Assembly (NCBI RefSeq): GCF_000165425.1
Contig: NW_001798956.1
Location: 573,399-637,398, forward strand
DNA from: Paramecium tetraurelia
Taxonomy: Eukaryota; Ciliophora; Oligohymenophorea; Peniculida; Parameciidae
DNA: 64,000 nt
Direction of reading: 5' to 3'
The translations under genes were made by a program, and so were the position numbers. Under the pieces are notes generated by a model. That model was not told the DNA's origin. It ran no database searches and saw nothing but the letters and a program-made list of their open reading frames with translations. This document shows positions 58,229 to 64,000 of the stretch, one piece after another (the stretch's first letter is position 1; each line of letters begins with the position of its first letter).

Positions 58229-59290
58229 ATGAATTAAGTAAGTGTTCTTTGCTAGAATGATAATTGTTTCGATTAATTAATCAAAAGAGTATGTAAAAAC
58301 AAGAGTTGTAAAAACAGACTAATTTGTGATAGATGTTTGAATGACCATAAAAATCATGTAGAAGACTGCTTCTTAATTTGTGATATTCCTTAATAAATTA
58401 ATAAAATATATAAATAGTAAAAATCTGCATTGGCAGATATGGAAACAGCAATAGAAGGATTCCTGAAAAAAGTAAGAATGTAAATAGAATAAAAATTTGC
58501 TTTTAAATACTGCCCTATATTTTAAATTGAATTATCCCCAAATATTTTAGATTGGACATCAACAGATTTTTATTAGTTTTCCTAAAGTCTATCTCATCTG
58601 GACTTTGAATCAAAATATTTTGATAAAGCTTTGAGTGAAAAATTAGATCAATTAAATTCCATGAAATTTGATGAAAAATCACATGAACAACTATTCGTTC
58701 CCAATTAATCTTAGGCGAGAAACAAGATAATCATATCAGGTTTGTCAGCAAAAATTAATAAAAATTATGGAATGAGTAATTTTTAACGATAAATCTTAAG
58801 GGAAAATGTTTTTAAGTCAATTGATATTAGAGATAATTAATTAATTGCTGGAACTGACATCGAAAAATTGTCAATTCTCACCCCAAACCTACTTTATTTA
58901 GCATAGGATTAAATAAAATTGGTATTCAAATATGAAGGGGATTTATTATATAAGGATGGAAATAGTAAGTTTGGATTGTTTACAGGGACATTAAATAAAT
59001 GCAGCTTATCTGAAGAAGACAATGAAGGAAATTTAATTCTAATTAATGATTAAGGATATTATGTTTAGAAGAAAACATAATTACTTGAATAAGATGAAGT
59101 TGAATTGCTATTTCCTGATAGTGATAATAATACATACATGCTTGTTTTTAATAAATAAATAGATAATTAATCCTTATCCTTAATAAATTTAAGAGTATTT
59201 ATTTATGTTTATTTAGAACAATAAAAAAGCAGAAATTTAGATAAAAAGATAATTACTATATGCTTACTTTTGTTTTAGTTTATCATGTGA
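58229..59290 (+). CDS. Protein with N-terminal B-box-like zinc-binding region
   Basis: 353 residues, no intron needed. The first 60 residues have B-box-type ligands: VLCQNDNCFDQLIKRVCKN, then CKNRLICDRCLNDHKNH and VEDCFLICD. Then a helical section (KSALADMETAIEGFLKKVRM) and a region rich in Ser/Asp without a recognised fold. The last 30 codons overlap the start of the next frame (59260), so the real 3' end may be slightly upstream through an intron. Role unknown; ciliate B-box proteins are numerous. Confidence 0.6.
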
Positions 59291-60140
59291 AGCAAAAATT
59301 CAAATTCTATGATTTATTATATCAAATATCAAATTTTTATAAACCTAAGTAGAATCATTTCAAATCCTAAATCATCCATTTTTCTTAATTAAAGGATATT
59401 CATTAAATTAATAAGGATAAACCATAGGTTGAGACACTTTTATAGGATACAAAAATAAAGGATGAAGTGATTGCTAATTCTATATTTATTTTAATAAAGC
59501 AGCTAGTTTATGAAAAAAAAAATTTTTTACATAGAACTCATAGAAATCCTATTCTAAAAATTATTCCAAAATTTGAACTAAAAAGCAGAGGATACTAATT
59601 CCTAAGGTTAAAATAAATTTTGAGATAAATCACCCCTCAATTAAAAATAAGTTATGTTAAGAATTAATTCTGATTCTTTATTAAATCCTCCAATATGAGA
59701 ATCTGATAAAGCCCTTGATTTGTAATTTAAGACCAACTAAAGAGAAAATAAAAGGGAACAAAAATAATAATAGTAAACTGTAGATGGACACCTTCAAATA
59801 AGAGTAAATAAAAAATATTCTTGCTCATCTAATGTAATATATTAGACTGTAATTTTGTTAATTGATTTTATCTTCAGCGATTGCTTCTTAATTCCTTTAA
59901 ATAGAGGAATAAATTGGCTGTATTTATTCTCTTCTTAATTTTCATTACAAATTATCAATTTGAGACATTATCTATAATTATTAACTATTGTAGATTCTTT
60001 AAAGTTTAATATACAGAAAAGAACTCAGAGCCTATTCATCATTGAATTTTTCACTTTAGCTGCATAAGGGATTTTAACTTAGCAAAGTTTACTGAAATCT
60101 TTTATTTATTTTATTAAAAATCGTGAATATATATATAATA
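59260..60140 (+). CDS. Membrane protein gene, model incomplete
   Basis: From ATG 59260 a frame encodes about 137 residues (FKFYDLLYQISNFYKPKQN, later DEVIANSIFILIKQLVYEKK) to TGA at 59671-59673. A second frame then runs on from about 59700 with hydrophobic stretches (VILLIDFIFSDCFLIPLN, LFIIEFFTLAAQGILTQQSL). It includes one TGA near 59694-59696. A roughly 49-nt intron would join them, longer than any other here. The 3' end cannot be fixed; the frame continues over the neighbouring minus-strand gene. Family unknown. Confidence 0.4.
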
Positions 60141-60143
60141 AAT

Positions 60144-60576
60144 TCACTTTCCCATACCATTTCCCAAATCGAATTTATTAGCATACTTCTAAAACAAATC
60201 CTTATCATAATCCTATATTTTTTTTTTCAGATCTTATTTCATATTCATATATTTGCTATCTCCCATGTATGTTCTTCTCATTGCATCTTAATTTTGGAAT
60301 TCCTTGAAGAACTCATTACTTGTAACCAAAAACTAAATCATTTAGGTATTTTACTTTCTTTTTTTTCTCGACCTACTAAATACTATTGTCTTATCCTTTT
60401 TTTCTAAAATATTCGTCTAAAGTCATTCCATTGTAACTATTTGGATTAAAATTCTGGGCTGTTCTGCTTTAAATTGCTGTTCGATTTCTTTGAGAATTCT
60501 GATTTGTCATTCTTCTTTTTTCTAATCGAGAACATTTAGATGTCTCAGGTCTTTATTCTAGACGCTCTTAACTCAT
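60144..60576 (-). CDS. Small basic protein, unrecognised
   Basis: 136 residues with one 22-nt intron. N-terminal half is Arg/Gln/Asn-rich (RLEKRRMTNQNSQRNRTAIQ, then SYNGMTLDEYFRKKGQ); C-terminal half is helical (RRTYMGDSKYMNMKQDLKKK) ending DLGNGMGK. No domain recognised. The intron removal joins two well-matching charged frames, which supports a real gene. It overlaps the extended reading of the convergent membrane-protein gene. Confidence 0.6.
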
Positions 60577-62215
60577 TTTTATTGAAAAAATTAATATAAT
60601 TTACTCATCTGTTAAGAAATTTAATTCATAATCATCTTAATCTATATATCTATCTAAACAAGACGTTACTTCATAACAAGAGCTTCTTTATAAACTCTAA
60701 ACGAAGATGATCAAGGAAATAATTCTTATTCCCATATTCTTTAAAATGATACCAATTAAAAATGAACTTCTCTAATCCAAGTTTAGAAATCAAATGAAGC
60801 GATTAGACCATACATAGGATTGATTATATAAAGTAAGTTCTTGCTTCAGAGACACTCCAAATTAAAATATATTTTAGATGGAATGAATAAATAATAATTT
60901 TGAAAGTATACTATTATTTTTGAATAGATAAATTTAGTAAAAACATCTAGCTTCAAACTTAAAATAAAATTTCCATATGCAATAAAATTAATAATTGGTC
61001 AACTATTAAACAAAGAGCTGAATTTTATCTATTTAATTTTAAAATTATTAATTTTTCAGAGCAAAATCAGCTTTTTTTTTGACATTTATATAAGAGTTCA
61101 TATAAATTACATCACAGCAACAATAATAATTTCTATTTTGTTAAGATTTCATAATATTTAAAGAAAATATTCTTGTTTAGACTTGATTAATATTAAGAAT
61201 TAAAGGTTTGTTAGAAATATCAGCAGATGAAATATAAAGCTGTAGAAACTTTATAGGGTATAAATCAAATCTCTTGAAATTCTATAAAATAAACAATTAT
61301 AATAGAATTCTTAACATAAAAGTAATAAAAACTGTCAAATAAAATCTAATTAGATTAAGATAGGACTCTTTTTAATTTTTCTGTTAAATTGGATGAAGAA
61401 ACACCTAAATAATCTATTAAATATCTATGAATGTCTTGATATTGAAATTAATTTCTTTGTTGTATTAATATTAAAATATATAAATGAATATTGTTATCTG
61501 AAAACAATATTTATAACTCGTGATTCTTATATGTAAGTTAACATAGCATTGTTTTAAAATTGAAGATACTTAAAAAAATTAAGATTTAACATTGACAGAA
61601 AACAAAAGAAAAAATATTAACTCATTAAAACTAATAAATGTTCCTTTTGCTGATTACTAATATAACAATTTATTTCAATGCTGAATTAACATCAGAAGTT
61701 TCAACAGTGGGGGTTTGCTCCAAATTTATTGATAAGTTATGAAGAAATTGATTTATGTAATATATACTGCAATAGTAAGCAACTAAGAGTTTTTTTTAAT
61801 GGTCTAGTTTTCTAACTTACTATCAATTAAAATAGTTGAATTTGATTTAGTTATTATCTGATTTTGGTTTATATAGGGTAATATGTAAGAACTTTTCAAT
61901 AAAGTAATTATTAGATTGAGATATTCATTTTAGTATTAATGTTTATTGGTTAACCCAATAACTCAACATTCTTATTGAAAAGAATACCAAGTGAACTTAT
62001 TTTTAACTATTTCTTACTTAAGGACTTCAAACGGAATTACCTAACATTCTACATATTCCAATAGGTAATTTATATTAAAAATGTAATTAAAATTAACAAA
62101 AATGGCGTCAAATTGAAAGTTTGTAATTATATTATTTGTTTATATTTTCACTGGAAATTATATTTTATATTATAAAAACACAGTATAATTATGAAAAAAA
62201 GATAATAATAAAAAT
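60577..62215. other. Long intergenic region, one weak small ORF
   Basis: 1.6 kb, among the most AT-rich stretches in the window. A 34-codon frame at 61638-61742 begins with a signal-peptide-like stretch (MFLLLITNITIYFNAELTSE) and might be a first exon, but no continuation was found. A second 38-codon frame starts near 60708. Neither is accepted. Confidence 0.4.
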
Positions 62216-62656
62216 ATGTAGGGCACAGTTTAATAAGTATTCTTGCAATTCACTGCAAATAAACCAGAAATGGATGGAAAAACCTTTGCTAAAGTTTCCA
62301 AAGACTGTCATCTCCTAGATAAGAAATTGACATCTACAGATGTAGATTTAATCTTTGCTAAAATCAAACCTACACCAGCAGCTAGATCAATAACCTATGC
62401 TTAATTTGAAAAGGGTTTATAAATGATGGCTGAAAAGAAGGGAGTTGGAATTCAAGATGTTCAGAATCAAATTCTTAATGCTGGTGGACCTCACTTTTAG
62501 GGTACAAAAGCCGATGCTGTGAAATTCCATGACGATAAAAACCTATACACAGGAGTTCATGCAAATGGTGGACCATCAACAATAGATAAGAATCACGGGG
62601 GTTTGAATACCATTTGTGACAGATCCTAAGCAGATGTGAGAGGAGTTAAAAAATGA
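62216..62656 (+). CDS. TPPP/p25-alpha family tubulin polymerisation-promoting protein
   Basis: 146 residues in one exon. Family blocks: VFLQFTANKPEMDGKTFAKV, SKDCHLLDKKLTSTDVDLIF, IKPTPAARSITYAQFEKGL, and the C-terminal GVHANGGPSTIDKNHGGL with the conserved P-S-T-I-D-K motif. p25-alpha proteins bind and bundle microtubules; ciliate and flagellate members are associated with cilia. Start 62216 gives the full N-terminal VFL block. Slightly shorter than animal TPPP3 (176), as usual for short-type members. Confidence 0.9.
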
Positions 62657-62665
62657 TAATATTAC

Positions 62666-63154
62666 ATGATTATATTACACAATTAATTATTAAATAATAA
62701 AGATTTACATTCTGAAAATATCAGTGATTTTATATTTCTAGAAAGAAATGTTTCTTAAATACTGTCTTCTATATCTGAGAATTTAACAGGAGTCTCTATT
62801 TTAAAAGGAACCATGGATTTTAATTACCCTAGAATTACATTGTTGAATACGACTAATTTTATTCCTAAATATAAAGTTGTTAATTATTGTAAATGGTGGG
62901 GTGGCCAACTAATAAATTAGATAGCAATAGAATAAATTATAAATATCAATTTTTAAAGTTATATTAATTATTTGGATGGATTCTTTATTTAATAAAAATT
63001 GATACCGGTCTTAATTCTCATATATGCGACTTATATGATGAATTCCTTAAGATACACTTTTGCTCAAATTGATATTTTTTTGAAAATTGTAAGGTTTTAT
63101 ATCATCTGTCATTATTTTTAATTCACTTATTTAATATTATAGAAAAATGGATGA
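62666..63154 (+). CDS. Hypothetical protein, uncertain
   Basis: 162 codons open in one frame from ATG 62666 to TGA 63152-63154, about three times the length expected by chance when TGA is the only stop. Sequence is protein-like in the middle (NVSQILSSISENLTGVSILK, then NTTNFIPKYKVVNYCKWWGG). No family. It ends over the start of the kinase at 63147, so it may be partly wrong (missed intron) or non-coding. Confidence 0.35.
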
Positions 63155-64000
63155 GAAAATTAAAGATTCTTTTTTTGATGATCCTGAAACTACCACCTTC
63201 TGGATTAATAGTAGTCTACCCAGTTAAGATTAAATTTTACATTTGCAAGATTCTATGTACATCTAAAAAGATTAAGAGTTTCACAAATGCACCTTAGGTA
63301 TTTAGTATCATAACTTACTTTATTTTAAACAATAAGTAAATTGTAAACAATAACTAATAGACTGTTTAAAAATGGGTTAATTTGAACAATTCTACAATGG
63401 AATACATCAAACATTAAACTGCAGGAGTGGGAATTAGAATTTCAAAACATAAACAATACTTCGAATTCTTCGGAGATGTTGAACCTTGGTATAATTATTT
63501 GAGATAATACTGTGTATAAAGAAATTTTTCCTAAAGTTACACTTTGTTAAAGAAGATAGGACAAGGAAATTTTGCAGAAGTAAATAATTTTCTTATTGTA
63601 GGTTTACAAGGCAACTAACAAATTGGATGGAGCTGAATATGCCATCAAATGCTTCAGAAAGAGTAAATTGAAGGAGAAAATTGATAGATTATCAATGATC
63701 AAAGAAATATCAATCATGAAGAAAATGTAACATGAGTCTGTCATTAAATTATACGAGGTTTATGAAGGACCGGAGTGTTTGTACTTGGTTTTGGAATATT
63801 TGAGAGGTGGAGAAATTTATTAGTATATCAAGAAGTCACATCCCTTTTCAGAAGAGAAATGCTAAAAATTAATCTATAGAATATTGAAAGCGGTTCATTC
63901 AATACATGAAAAGGGAGTATTACATAGAGATCTCAAACCTGAAAATATTATGCTAAGAAACAAAGATGATCTTGATAATATTTGCATTGGAGATTTTGGA
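63147..64000 (+). CDS. PH-like plus CAMK-type serine/threonine kinase, copy C, cut by window end
   Basis: Starts at ATG 63147; introns of 25 and 22 nt. The N-terminal 140 residues resemble a PH domain as in copies A and B ([16 protein letters not shown], then [20 protein letters not shown]). The kinase part has [56 protein letters not shown] and ends in GDFG at the window edge. All catalytic residues seen so far are intact. The rest of the domain lies beyond 64000. Confidence 0.88.

Noticed and set aside
60130-60307. Extension of the 59260 gene to TGA 60305-60307
   Set aside because: This part lies over the well-formed minus-strand gene at 60144-60576 and is probably its reverse.
1-64000. 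CRISPR arrays, bacterial operons, insertion sequences, ribosome-binding sites
   Set aside because: None seen; the code, introns and protein families are eukaryotic.
1-64000. Telomeric repeats (CCCCAA/CCCAAA type) marking a chromosome end
   Set aside because: No tandem run of such repeats was found at either edge or inside.

Overview
This window is macronuclear-type DNA of a ciliate, most likely a Paramecium. Reading frames stay open only if TAA and TAG are read as glutamine; nearly all end at TGA. The DNA is very AT-rich. I could place about 60 introns, all 20-31 nt, GT...AG. Conserved proteins (RPL7, RPS20, ribophorin I, beta-carbonic anhydrase, TBCA, alkane monooxygenase) become full length only under this code and after removing these introns. 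A tRNA with anticodon CUA, able to read the reassigned UAG codon, lies at 49272-49343.

Layout. 1-8363: a partial TmcB-like membrane protein, a multi-pass membrane protein, an ataxin-2-like LsmAD protein, an ABHD17-like hydrolase, a secreted CAP/SCP protein and tubulin chaperone A. 8977-12867: a kinase, a MORN-repeat protein and a coiled-coil protein. 13357-21872: a tandem array of three related K+ channels with cyclic-nucleotide-binding domains and a zinc-knuckle-like motif, sharing intron positions; the third copy is damaged. 21931-24913: a Sec12/PREB-like protein, an EF-hand protein and an alkane monooxygenase. 25378-32385: two PH-like plus kinase proteins flanking CFAP97, beta-carbonic anhydrase and two small genes. 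32893-40337: a Cache-domain receptor, an OSCA/TMEM63-like channel, a disrupted coiled-coil gene and a casein kinase 1. 40821-48328: a B-box/Kelch protein, RPL7 and several unrecognised genes. 48496-50901: a degenerate gene, the tRNA and a damaged CFAP91. 51085-64000: a pseudokinase, RPS20, ribophorin I, a rhomboid-like protein, a B-box-like protein, TPPP and a kinase cut by the window end.

Functional themes are ionic and second-messenger signalling (K+ channels, OSCA-like channel, Cache receptor, seven kinase-fold proteins), cilia and microtubules (TBCA, CFAP97, CFAP91, TPPP), secretory pathway (Sec12, OST1) and translation. Genes are packed tightly: stop-to-stop gaps of 0-7 bp occur three times. 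Several loci (third channel, CFAP91, 38 kb coiled-coil, 48.5-49.0 kb, 53.7 kb) carry in-frame TGA or one-base frame changes. They may be decaying duplicates or sequence errors, and both need checking against reads. All exon-intron models are read by eye from the sequence and no similarity search was run.
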